This document shows positions 24,071-32,157 of a stretch of 37,021 nt of DNA, one piece after another. The notes beneath the pieces were generated by a model. The model saw nothing but the letters and a program-made list of their open reading frames with translations. It did no database searches and was not told the origin of the DNA. Origin of the DNA: Chloroflexota bacterium (GTDB lineage: Bacteria; Chloroflexota; Limnocylindria; Limnocylindrales; CSP1-4). The stretch covers positions 1 to 37,021 of the forward strand of contig VBFG01000080.1 of assembly GCA_005882635.1 (NCBI GenBank). Direction: 5' to 3'. The first letter of the stretch is position 1. Each line of letters opens with the position of its first letter. Made by a program: the position numbers and the translations under genes.

Positions 24071-26125
24071 TCAGCCGTCGGCCAGCAGCGCCCGGCGCCG
24101 AACGCCGCGATCACGGTACCAGCGGACCATCAAAAACGACCCGAGGAGGAGAGCGCCGAGCGTCGCCGTCACCGCGAGGATGCGGTTGCGCCCGACCTCG
24201 GCCGCCGACGTCCAGGTCGCCTCTGCGAAGGAGCTCCCCTCGACCGTGGCCCGCAGGTCGCCGGCGGTGAACGCCGACGCCGCGCTCGCCAGGACCCCAC
24301 TCGGGTCGGCGTTCCACAGGCCGATCGTCTGGACGAGGTTCGGGGCGAGCGGTCGAGCGGCCGCCGCCTCCCGGTAGGCGGCGATCGCCCCGAGCTCGGC
24401 GTCCGCTTCGGCCGACGCCGCGGCGAACCCGCGCGGGCCCTCGAAATCGTTCCGCATCGTCGGCGGCAAGGTCAGCCCGACCGACGTCGCTGCTGTGCCC
24501 ACCGCATCGCGGTCGTCGAGCGCGCGCGACGCGGAGTCGAGGAGCTCGCCTGCCTGCTCGTACTGCCAGACGCGAAGCGCGTCGCGCACGACCCGCGGCA
24601 GCTGCCAGTCGGCCGCCCGCGTCACGACCGCGTCGTATTTCGTTCGCGCGGCCACGCGCTCACCCAGCAGCCCGACTTCGCTCGGGCGGACCACCCAGTT
24701 CAGCCAGAGGTCAGAGACATCGACGCCGGCCCGGTCGGCGAACAGGTCGAGGAGGCCGCGCCAGTCGGGAGCCGCGTCGCTCTGCTCGACGCCCGCGACC
24801 GCTGCCGAGCCGGCCGGCTGATAGCCGGCCCGGCGGTCGAGGATCGCACGCCAGACGGCCTTGAGGCCGTCGGCCCCGGCGCGGTCGGCCGTCATCTCCG
24901 CCAGCTGGAGCGCCGTCGCGAACTCGGCGTCGTCGACGGGCGTCGTCGTGCCGTCGAGGCTCGGCGGGCCCCAGGCGTTGAGCGGGACCCGGAGCTTCTC
25001 CAGCGCCGGGGTCAAGGTGTCCCCGACGACCTTCTTCTCGCCGATCGCCTTGGCGGCCTGCAGTGCGTACCACGACGAGAAGCCCTCGCTCGCCCAGCGG
25101 TCGGCGAGGAGCCGGCCGTCGAACCAGGCGTGGGCCGCCTCGTGGAGGACGACGAACGTGTCGGCGTAGTAGGCGATCTCGATCGTGCCGGCCGGTGGGT
25201 CGTAGCGTCCGGCGAAGCCCTCGGCGTTCCGGCTGACGGCCTCCTGGACGATGAGCGGACGAGTCGCCGTCCAGGGCAGGCCGATCGCATCGGCGAGCGC
25301 CGGCAGCCCACGCTTGAGGAGGCTCCCGACCCGTTTTGCCCAGGCCGGATCATCCGGCCAGGCGCGGATCGTGATCGGGATCGTCTCGGCGCCGAGCGGG
25401 ACCTGGATCGTGCTCTCCTTGAACGCGCTCGGGCGATCCGCTGCGAACGACGCGATGAAGGTGAGCGGGTTCGCGAGGCGGCCGGTGGTGAAGACCGTGT
25501 TGCCCGCCGCGTCCGTCGTCGGATCGCCGAGGCCGGCCGCCTGGACGTCGACGCTGAAGCCGGGCGGGAACACGACCGTGACGCTGCCGCTGGTCGCGCC
25601 ATCGCTGCCGAGGCCCCAGGCGCTGAACGTCACGAGACTCGTGCCGATCCGCGTGGCGCGGGTCGGGGCGCCGCCCGGATCGGGGATGTCGAAGGCGAGG
25701 CTGAACGTGCGTGTCGCGCCGGCGGCGAGCTGCTTCCCGAAGTCGATCCGGAGCAGGTTGTAGGTCTTGCGGCGGGCGGTCACCGTCACGTGCGGCTTGG
25801 CGCCGGCGCTCGTGATCCGGAAGCCCGTCGTGCCGGGCGGGACGGCCATGTACGCCCGGTCGAAGTAGTAGCGGTGGGTCTTCGTGTCCTTGAGATGGTT
25901 CGTCGCCGACAGGGCGACCGTGACGTGGACGGCATGCTTCGCGGGATCGACGACGTAGCGCGCGTCGGCGGTCGTCGTCAGCCCGCTCGCCGCTGCGACT
26001 GGCGGGGCGGCACCGGGAAGGCCGGCGGGCAGGAGGGCACCGGCCGCCACGAGGAAGGCGGCCGCGAACAGCGACCCGACGACCCGGCGCGGCCCGGTCA
26101 GCCGTCCGGTCAGGAGTCCGGTCAT
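24071..26125 (-). CDS. Secreted membrane-anchored HExxH metallopeptidase (M1-like), paralogue B
   Basis: 684 residues. A signal peptide (GSLFAAAFLVAAGALLPAG), an N-terminal beta-sandwich region and the motif VLHEAAHAWF, followed by RWASEGFSSWY, are in the same order as in paralogue A. The second His and the Glu are again 14 residues apart. A C-terminal helix (ILAVTATLGALLLGSFLMV) is followed by basic residues. Shared phrases such as AWPDD, GLPAL-DAIGLPW and the anchor layout show ancient duplication, though the sequences have diverged widely. The ATG at 26125 overlaps the YbjN-like gene stop by ATGA. The frame is open much further upstream but that part is antisense noise. Confidence 0.78.
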   Translation of the reverse strand: MTGLLTGRLTGPRRVVGSLFAAAFLVAAGALLPAGLPGAAPPVAAASGLTTTADARYVVDPAKHAVHVTVALSATNHLKDTKTHRYYFDRAYMAVPPGTTGFRITSAGAKPHVTVTARRKTYNLLRIDFGKQLAAGATRTFSLAFDIPDPGGAPTRATRIGTSLVTFSAWGLGSDGATSGSVTVVFPPGFSVDVQAAGLGDPTTDAAGNTVFTTGRLANPLTFIASFAADRPSAFKESTIQVPLGAETIPITIRAWPDDPAWAKRVGSLLKRGLPALADAIGLPWTATRPLIVQEAVSRNAEGFAGRYDPPAGTIEIAYYADTFVVLHEAAHAWFDGRLLADRWASEGFSSWYALQAAKAIGEKKVVGDTLTPALEKLRVPLNAWGPPSLDGTTTPVDDAEFATALQLAEMTADRAGADGLKAVWRAILDRRAGYQPAGSAAVAGVEQSDAAPDWRGLLDLFADRAGVDVSDLWLNWVVRPSEVGLLGERVAARTKYDAVVTRAADWQLPRVVRDALRVWQYEQAGELLDSASRALDDRDAVGTAATSVGLTLPPTMRNDFEGPRGFAAASAEADAELGAIAAYREAAAARPLAPNLVQTIGLWNADPSGVLASAASAFTAGDLRATVEGSSFAEATWTSAAEVGRNRILAVTATLGALLLGSFLMVRWYRDRGVRRRALLADG

Positions 26126-26643
26126 CCGACGAGCTCGCCGAGCTGATCGGCGAACCGCGCGAGGAGCGGCGCGCCGCGGCTCACGCGTCCGGCCTGGTCC
26201 GGAATCCGGCCACCGATCCACAGCCAGCCGGCCGACTCCTCGAGCAGCTCGTCGGCGATCGCCAGCGAGCGGGCAATCGCCAGGCCGAGCTCCTCGCGGT
26301 CCACCGTCTCGACCGGCAGCTCCGTCGCGAGGACGGGCCGCTCGTCCTCGGCGAGCGAGAACTTCACGAACGGGTACTCGTCGTTCCAGCGCAACAGCTT
26401 CCGATACGACTTCCGGAACGCGTCGGCGATGGGCGGGGCGAAGTGGACCCAGCAGATCAGGGCGAGGGCCGGGTCGAGGATCAGCGTGACCGGCACGTCG
26501 AAGCGGCGGCGACCGTCGAGCCGGAGGTCCCACGACGTGACGCCGTCGCGGTCGGCCCGGGCCTGCGCCTCGAGGCCCAGTTCGTCGAGCCAGCGCTCGA
26601 CATCCGCCGGTCGGACGCGGCCGGCCGGCTCCGCTGCAGGCAT
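26122..26643 (-). CDS. YbjN-domain protein
   Basis: 173 residues, soluble, probably cytoplasmic. Features fitting the YbjN / type III-secretion-chaperone-like fold are RPADVERWLDELGLEAQ at the start, VHFAPPIADAFRKSYRKLLRWNDEYPFVKF in the middle and LGLAIARSLAIADELLEE near the end. These proteins lack enzymatic motifs and often act as regulators or chaperones. The ATG at 26643 has no Shine-Dalgarno sequence but TAGACT 7 nt upstream, suggesting a leaderless message. It is the first gene of a cluster with the two peptidases and pncB, coupled to the first peptidase by ATGA. Confidence 0.7.
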   Translation of the reverse strand: MPAAEPAGRVRPADVERWLDELGLEAQARADRDGVTSWDLRLDGRRRFDVPVTLILDPALALICWVHFAPPIADAFRKSYRKLLRWNDEYPFVKFSLAEDERPVLATELPVETVDREELGLAIARSLAIADELLEESAGWLWIGGRIPDQAGRVSRGAPLLARFADQLGELVG

Positions 26644-26650
26644 GGCGGGC

Positions 26651-26656
26651 AGTCTA
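26651..26656 (-). promoter_or_regulatory. -10 box TAGACT before the YbjN-like gene (leaderless)
   Basis: TAGACT on the minus strand lies 7 nt before the ATG at 26643 and there is no ribosome site, as at several other genes here. Confidence 0.5.
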
Positions 26657-26711
26657 CCGTCCGGGCGCGATCAGGTCAGATGTACACGCCGCGCGGGCCC
26701 GACGAGGCCCC

Positions 26712-28127
26712 TCAGCCCTCCGAATCGCCTCCGGCCGACGCCGTCGGGCGCGTGGTCCGGACGGAACTCGAGGCGCCGTGCCCGTTCGTCGACGGTGCCA
26801 CGCCGCCCCCGACCGCCACCCGCTGCTGCTGGCGTTGGTTGGCCGCTGCCAGCCGCGCCGCCGCGCTTGCCGGCCGCGCGGCGTCGACGGACGACCCGCT
26901 CCGGACGACCCGCGTCGTGAAGTCGGTCGCCTTCACGTCACCGGCGATCTTCACGTTCCGCCCGATCCGCGAGCCGCGCGGGATGATCGCCCGCTTCCCG
27001 ACGACCGTGATCCCGGTGTTCAGCCGGCCCGGCTCCTGCTTGTTCGGCGTGTCGTAGTCCGGACCGTCGCCGACGATCGCGCCCGGCCCGACGACGACCT
27101 CCTTGTCGAGGATCGATCGGTCGACGACCGCGCCCGACCGGATGACCGAGTCGAACATCACGATCGAGTCGCGGACGACCGCGCCGACATCGACTCGCAC
27201 GCCCGGCGACAGGACGCTGTTCACCACCGTTCCGTTGATCACGCAGCCGTGGCTGATCAGGCTGCGGTGGACCTGGGCGGTCGGTCCGACATGGGCTGGC
27301 GCCCGCTCCTCGGACTTGGTGTGGATGAGCCACTCCCGGTCGTAGAGGTCCAGCTCCGGCCGGTCCTCCAGGAGCGCGAGGTTCGCCTCCCAGTAGCTCT
27401 GGACCGTGCCCACGTCCTGCCAATAGCCGTCGAAGTGGTAGCCGAAGACGCGGGCGCCGCCGTCGAGCATCGCCGGGATGACGTCGCGGCCGAAGTCGTT
27501 GCGATCCTCGCTGAGCCACTTCCGGAGTGCCCGCTTCGAGAAGACGTAGACGCCCATCGAGGCGAGATCGCTCTTCGGATGTTTCGGCTTCTCCTGCCAT
27601 TCGACGACCTTGTTGTTCTCGTCGAGGGCGAGGATCCCCATCCGGGTCGCCTCGGCCAGGGGGACTCGGCGGACCGCGATCGTCACGTCGGCCCGCTTCC
27701 GGCGATGGGCCTGGATGAACGGCTGGTAGTCCATCTTGTATATGTGGTCGCCGGCAAGGATCAGGATCACATCGCCCGCGTCGTGCTCGATGACATTGAA
27801 GTTCTGGAGCACCGCGTCGGCGGTCCCGCGGTACCACTCCGCCACTCGCCCGCGGGCGATGTACGGCTGGAGCAGCTTGACCCCGCCGTTGTTCCGGTCG
27901 AGGTCCCACGGCCGGCCGAGGCCGATGTGATCGTTCAGCGAGCGCGGGTTGTACTGGGTCAGGACGACGACGTTGGAGACGTCCGAGTTGACGCAGTTCG
28001 AGAGGGTGAAGTCGATGATCCGGTACTTGCCGCCGAACGGGACGGCGGGCTTGGCGCGGACCGACGAGAGGATCGACAGGCGCTCACCCTCACCGCCGGC
28101 GAGGATCACCGCCATCGTCCGCTTCAT
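26712..28127 (-). CDS. glgC: Glucose-1-phosphate adenylyltransferase
   Basis: 471 residues. The nucleotidyltransferase domain has [20 protein letters not shown] (about 8-27), [21 protein letters not shown] (about 101-109) and [12 protein letters not shown] (about 122-133). A left-handed beta-helix follows with hexapeptide repeats such as [15 protein letters not shown]. The enzyme makes ADP-glucose from ATP and glucose-1-phosphate for glycogen synthesis. About 60 C-terminal residues ([19 protein letters not shown] and onward) form a low-complexity tail not usual for GlgC. The N-terminal motif has LSILSS where many enzymes have LxPLT. Leaderless start: TAGCAT lies 6 nt before ATG. The glycogen partner pgm is at the left edge of the window; no glgA or glgB is here. 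Confidence 0.92.
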   Translation of the reverse strand: MKRTMAVILAGGEGERLSILSSVRAKPAVPFGGKYRIIDFTLSNCVNSDVSNVVVLTQYNPRSLNDHIGLGRPWDLDRNNGGVKLLQPYIARGRVAEWYRGTADAVLQNFNVIEHDAGDVILILAGDHIYKMDYQPFIQAHRRKRADVTIAVRRVPLAEATRMGILALDENNKVVEWQEKPKHPKSDLASMGVYVFSKRALRKWLSEDRNDFGRDVIPAMLDGGARVFGYHFDGYWQDVGTVQSYWEANLALLEDRPELDLYDREWLIHTKSEERAPAHVGPTAQVHRSLISHGCVINGTVVNSVLSPGVRVDVGAVVRDSIVMFDSVIRSGAVVDRSILDKEVVVGPGAIVGDGPDYDTPNKQEPGRLNTGITVVGKRAIIPRGSRIGRNVKIAGDVKATDFTTRVVRSGSSVDAARPASAAARLAAANQRQQQRVAVGGGVAPSTNGHGASSSVRTTRPTASAGGDSEG

Positions 28128-28133
28128 GATCGG

Positions 28134-28139
28134 ATGCTA
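28134..28139 (-). promoter_or_regulatory. Extended -10 box TGC-TAGCAT before glgC (leaderless)
   Basis: TAGCAT on the minus strand is preceded by TGC (extended -10) and lies 6 nt before the ATG at 28127. No ribosome site is present. Confidence 0.6.
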
Positions 28140-28221
28140 GCACTCGCCTCGTGGGCTGCCGGTGAGCGGAGCGTGAAGGTTCGGTTGCAGCTTCCGCCCA
28201 GTCGACGCCGTCGGAGCGGCC

Positions 28222-29658
28222 TCAGACGAACAGCCGCGGGTTGACGAAGGAGCCGTTGTACATGACCGCCCAGTGGAGGTGGCAGCCGGTCGAGTGGCCG
28301 GTCGATGCCTCGTAGCCGATGGTTTGCCCCGTTCTCACCACCGAGCCGGTGCTGATCCCTCCGGGGTAGGCGTACTGCTTCATGTGGGCATACCACGTCG
28401 TCAGGTTCGACGAGTGGGCGACGATCACGATCCAGGCGGGGTCGGCGCCGTCGGCGTAGTTCCAGCCGATATAGGCGACTCGGCCGGGGCCGGCCGCGTG
28501 GATCGGGGTGCCGCACGGAGCGACCAGGTCGATCCCCTGGTGGAAGTGGGCGCAGTCGCCGAGCGGCGGCTCGTAGATCACGCCGGTGCAGCCGAAGTCC
28601 TGGCTCATCACGCCCGCCATCGGCCACTTGAGGGTGCCGTTGTACTGCGACGGGATGTTGCCGAGCTTGTACTGCTGGGCCACCAGGTCGGCGATCTTGC
28701 CGGCCAGCAGGCGGCGGGCCGAGGTCGTGGCCGCGATCGCCTTGGCGAGCTGCTTCTTGTTGGCCATCAGTTTCGCGTATGCCGCGTTCTGGATGGCGAG
28801 AGCCCGCTTGGTCGCGGCCTCGAGGCGCTTCAGCTCGGCCTGGGCGGCCTTGAGCTCCGTGAGCTGGGCGTCGAGCTTGGCCTTCTGGGCGGCGGTCTCG
28901 ATTCGGAGGTCGTCGGTGGCCTGCCGCGTCTGGTCGACGGTCTCGTGGACCGCGGCCAGGGCCGCCTGGTCCTCGACGATCTGCTGGGCGAGGGCCCTGT
29001 CCTGCTCGCCTGCGTCGATCGAGTAGCTGACCTCGGACAGGACGTCGGTGAAGGACTGGCCGGACAGGAACGTTTCCAGCAGCGACGTCCGGTCGGTGTC
29101 GTAGGCGCTCCGTAGCCGCTCGGCGAGGACGTCCTTGCGTTGCCGCAGGTTGATCGTCATCACGCCTTCCTCGACCGTGATCCGGTCGAGCTGGATGTCG
29201 AGCTGCTGGAGCTTGAAGACCTGGGCCTGGTACTGATTCCGGACGACGTTGATCTGCTTGACCATCGACCCGATCGACGCCCGGACCTCGACGAGGTTGG
29301 CGTTGATCCCGCTCAGCTCGTGCCGGGTCGAGGCGATCTGGGCGCTGAGGTCGGCCTGGAGGGCGTTGATCTGGGCGATCTGCGCCTTCTGGTCCCGGAG
29401 CTGCTGGGCGAGCGCGTTCTGGCGAGCCCGGGCATCCGACAGCTCGTCCGCGCCGACCGGCGAGGCCGGGCCGCCGATGATCCCGACGAGCAGCGGGACG
29501 AGGATCAGGAGCGGGGCGCGCCGCAGGGCGCGTCCGACCGCGCGTCGGGCGGGCTGATGTCGACCGGACACGGAGTCACCGCGCACCGGGACCTGGCCGG
29601 TGAGGCCGGTCCCGCTGGGATGTGACGGTGTTGTTGCCGTGTGCGCGCTGGGGCGCAT
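28222..29658 (-). CDS. Murein hydrolase activator / M23 peptidase (EnvC-like)
   Basis: About 478 residues. A basic N-terminus and hydrophobic signal segment (APLLILVPLLVGIIGG) end near PVGADELS. A long coiled coil (about 72-330, rich in Gln, Lys, Leu and Ala) follows, then a C-terminal lysostaphin-like M23 domain (about 350-478). Its zinc motifs are intact: HQGID (HxxxD), TTWYAHM and HLHW (HxH). It would cut or activate cutting of peptidoglycan outside the membrane during division or growth. The start is uncertain: ATG 29658, GTG 29661 or internal GTGs have no good ribosome site. A leader of roughly 135 nt with hairpins may precede it. Confidence 0.88.
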   Translation of the reverse strand: MRPSAHTATTPSHPSGTGLTGQVPVRGDSVSGRHQPARRAVGRALRRAPLLILVPLLVGIIGGPASPVGADELSDARARQNALAQQLRDQKAQIAQINALQADLSAQIASTRHELSGINANLVEVRASIGSMVKQINVVRNQYQAQVFKLQQLDIQLDRITVEEGVMTINLRQRKDVLAERLRSAYDTDRTSLLETFLSGQSFTDVLSEVSYSIDAGEQDRALAQQIVEDQAALAAVHETVDQTRQATDDLRIETAAQKAKLDAQLTELKAAQAELKRLEAATKRALAIQNAAYAKLMANKKQLAKAIAATTSARRLLAGKIADLVAQQYKLGNIPSQYNGTLKWPMAGVMSQDFGCTGVIYEPPLGDCAHFHQGIDLVAPCGTPIHAAGPGRVAYIGWNYADGADPAWIVIVAHSSNLTTWYAHMKQYAYPGGISTGSVVRTGQTIGYEASTGHSTGCHLHWAVMYNGSFVNPRLFV

Positions 29659-29912
29659 CACAGAGGCGGCGTCATCGTGCGAGCAAACTCCGTTGATCGC
29701 GTCTTGTGCGCTTGACGTGCGCGGGGCGCGGGTGGCGGCTAAGCCCGCCGATCAGGCTCGACCCGAATGGGCACCCTCAGGACGACGACCGGCTGGTCGG
29801 CATCATACCCCTGCGTGTGAACCATATCAGCGGCCCTCCGGCGAGGCGACCCTGACGATGGTCCCAACACCGCTACGAACCACTCCGTAGGCGCCCGATC
29901 CGCACGTCGAAA
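29659..29912. promoter_or_regulatory. 254-bp leader/promoter region before the M23 peptidase gene
   Basis: On the minus strand TATGAT (29802-29807) is a good -10 hexamer without a clear -35. A transcript from it would carry about 135 untranslated bases. That leader holds several short GC hairpins, for example GGCGG (29734-29738) with CCGCC (29745-29749). An open frame on the plus strand (29600-29890) has no supporting features. I could not match the leader to a known riboswitch by eye. Confidence 0.4.
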
Positions 29913-30557
29913 TCAGCCGTTGACGAAGATCGACCAGAGCGCGCCGAAGATCAGGAACGGCCCGAACGGGACATACGTCCGCCGTCCGATCCTTCGCGTC
30001 GCGAGCAGGGCCGCGAGGACGAGGCCGGCGGCGAGCAGGCCGGCCAGCAGGCCGGCGACCGTCCGGGTCAGGCCGGTCATCAACCCGACGCCGACGAGCA
30101 GCTTCACGTCGCCGATCCCGAACGCGCCGGCGCCGAACGGGATCGACAGCAGGTACAGCCCGATCGGGACGATCGCGGCGACGAGCAGGGCCCCCAGCAG
30201 CGAGCCGCCGACCAGCGGGTTGTGGCCGGTGACGTCGAGGAGCAGGGCCAGCGGCACGACGGGGATCGTCAGCTCGTCCGGCAGGAGTCGCTGATCCAGA
30301 TCGATCGCGAAGCCGGCCACGAGGCAGGCGAACCAGGCGCCGAACAGGACCTGGACCGGCAGCTCGGCAGCGCCGAATCGCAGCCCGAGGACGGCGAAGG
30401 CGAACGCGCCGATCGCCGCGGTTGCGACCGTGCGCCAGCCGACCGCTCGGCCAGCGGGATGCTCCTCGTCGTGCTCCGGCCAGCGGACGGCGAGCCGGTC
30501 GGCAAGAGCTCCGAAGATGGCCCCGCCGACCGCAAGACCGACGATGAGGGGACTCAG
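29913..30557 (-). CDS. Prepilin peptidase (A24), short form, apparent CTG start
   Basis: 214 residues counted from CTG at 30557. It is almost entirely membrane helices. Catalytic aspartates are in AIDLDQRLLPDELTIP (Asp86) and GIGDVKLLVG (Asp150), the two-Asp signature of type IV prepilin peptidases; VPFGPFLIFG near the end is also typical. The cysteine-containing methyltransferase domain of PilD is absent. The natural N-terminus LSPLIVGLAVGGAIFGALADRL begins exactly at a CTG that overlaps the aminopeptidase stop (CTGA). The first in-frame ATG, GTG or TTG downstream lies about 80 codons in, at CLVAGFAI, which would delete two helices. No pilin genes are nearby. Confidence 0.82.
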   Translation of the reverse strand: MSPLIVGLAVGGAIFGALADRLAVRWPEHDEEHPAGRAVGWRTVATAAIGAFAFAVLGLRFGAAELPVQVLFGAWFACLVAGFAIDLDQRLLPDELTIPVVPLALLLDVTGHNPLVGGSLLGALLVAAIVPIGLYLLSIPFGAGAFGIGDVKLLVGVGLMTGLTRTVAGLLAGLLAAGLVLAALLATRRIGRRTYVPFGPFLIFGALWSIFVNG

Positions 30558-32068
30558 GCCTTCGCCCCCGCCAGCGCCAGCTCGACGAGCGTCGCGTGGG
30601 TCACGCCCGTCGCCCCACGCGGGGCCCAGGCGGTCGTCTTGCGGAAATAGCCCGAGCCGCCGATGTCGAGGTGGGCCCACGGCACCGTCCGGAACTCCCG
30701 CAGGAACAACCCGCTCTTGATCAGCGAGCCCTCGGCGGCGCCTGAGTTCTGGATGTCGCCGTACCAGCTGTCCATGTCGGGGACGTAGTCGTCGAGGAGC
30801 GGGATCTGCCAGTAGCGCTCGGCGGCGCGATCGGCGGCCGACATCACCTCGTCATACCAGGCCTGCGGCGTCCCGAACGCACCGGTGATCAGGTGCCCGA
30901 ACGCTCGCGAGACCGCCCCGGTCAGCGTTGCCACGTCGACGATGTGGGTCGCCCCGAGCCGCTCCGCGTAGGTCATCGCGTCGCCCAGGATCAGACGGCC
31001 CTCCGCGTCGGTGTTGGTGATGTCGACCCATTTGCCGTTGAGGGCTCGGACGACGTCGCCCGGCCGAGTCGAGTGCGAGCCGGGCATGTTCTCGACCGCC
31101 GGAGCCACGGCGAGGAGGGGGGTGCCCGGTGCGAGGCGGGCGACGGTACCGATGGCCGCGATCACGGTGCAGGCACCGATCTTGTCCATCTTCATCTCTT
31201 CCATCCGGTCGGCGGGCTTGATGCTGATGCCGCCGGAGTCGAAGCAGACACCCTTGCCGACGATCGCGAGATGGCGGTCGAGGGCGTCCCGCTCCCCCTC
31301 CCCGCCGGACCGCAGGACGATCATCCGGGGCGGGTTGTCGCTGCCCTTGCCAACGGCGAGGAACATGCCCATCCCGAGCTCGCGGGCGCGGTCCGGCTCG
31401 ATCACGTCGATCCACAGGTCGTGGTCCCGGGCGACCGACCGGGCCTCCTCGGCGAGGACCTCCGGGCTGACGTCGTTCGCCGACCGATTCGACAGCGATC
31501 GGGCGTGGTTCGCGCCTTCGCCGATGATCACGCCGCGCTCGGCGGCATTCTGCACGGCGGCGGTGTCGCCGCCCGGGATGACGAGGACCAGCTCGTCGAG
31601 GACCGGCGGCGCGGTCGCGACGTCATCACGATCGCGGTACAGCGTCTTCGGATCGAAGCTGCCCTCGACGACGCCGCGGGCGACCAGCTCGGCAACCGTC
31701 GACAGGCCGCCGTCGATCGCGTCGGCGAGCGGAGTCAGCCAGACCGCGAGGCTGCGCGCATGCCGGCCGCCGAGGCGGTGCTCCGCGGCTGCGCCGAAAT
31801 GGAGGACGGTCTCGCGGTCGAGGTGGTCGGCCGGGCCGACGCTGATCGTCAGGATGCGCTTCGCCCGGACCTCACCCGACGCCGCCAGCGACGAGGTGAA
31901 CGGCTTTGCCCGGAGCTCGCCGAACTCCGCCAGCGCGGCGAGCTCGCCGCCGGTCCGTCGGTTCAGCTCGCCGAGGGGTCCGTCGAACACCGGCTCACCG
32001 ACGATCGGGATGGCGAGGACATCGGCTTCAACATCCCAGGGCTGGTCAGGGACGACGCGCAGCTGCAC
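30554..32068 (-). CDS. pepA: Leucyl aminopeptidase (M17, cytosol aminopeptidase)
   Basis: 504 residues from GTG 32068, chosen over GTG 32083 because GAGGAG (32076-32081, minus strand) lies 7 nt before it. The catalytic C-terminal domain has VGKGVCFDSGGISIKP (about 270-285), MEEMKMDKIGA and the signature NTDAEGRL (about 352-359), which supply the two-metal ligands and the active-site Lys and Arg. It removes N-terminal residues from peptides in the cytoplasm and usually forms hexamers. The stop is shared with the prepilin peptidase start as CTGA, so the two are translationally coupled, although their functions are not obviously linked. Confidence 0.93.
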   Translation of the reverse strand: MQLRVVPDQPWDVEADVLAIPIVGEPVFDGPLGELNRRTGGELAALAEFGELRAKPFTSSLAASGEVRAKRILTISVGPADHLDRETVLHFGAAAEHRLGGRHARSLAVWLTPLADAIDGGLSTVAELVARGVVEGSFDPKTLYRDRDDVATAPPVLDELVLVIPGGDTAAVQNAAERGVIIGEGANHARSLSNRSANDVSPEVLAEEARSVARDHDLWIDVIEPDRARELGMGMFLAVGKGSDNPPRMIVLRSGGEGERDALDRHLAIVGKGVCFDSGGISIKPADRMEEMKMDKIGACTVIAAIGTVARLAPGTPLLAVAPAVENMPGSHSTRPGDVVRALNGKWVDITNTDAEGRLILGDAMTYAERLGATHIVDVATLTGAVSRAFGHLITGAFGTPQAWYDEVMSAADRAAERYWQIPLLDDYVPDMDSWYGDIQNSGAAEGSLIKSGLFLREFRTVPWAHLDIGGSGYFRKTTAWAPRGATGVTHATLVELALAGAKA

Positions 32069-32157
32069 GGATGGGCTCCTCACGGTGGGTCGCGCCCGGC
32101 GGATGGGCGGTCGGGTTCAGTCGCCGCAGTGTACGGCGGGCGAGACGGCGGCGAGGC

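Noticed and set aside
26695-26711. GGGCC/GGCCC hairpin after glgC as a terminator
   Set aside because: Only five pairs and no T-run; such short GC pairings are expected by chance at this base composition.
29659-29807. c-di-AMP (ydaO) riboswitch before the M23 peptidase gene
   Set aside because: The location would suit it, but the conserved ydaO sequence blocks are not recognisable; kept only as an unexplained leader.
29600-29890. A 96-codon plus-strand frame before the prepilin peptidase gene
   Set aside because: No ribosome site, no domain, and it lies across the promoter and start of the M23 gene.
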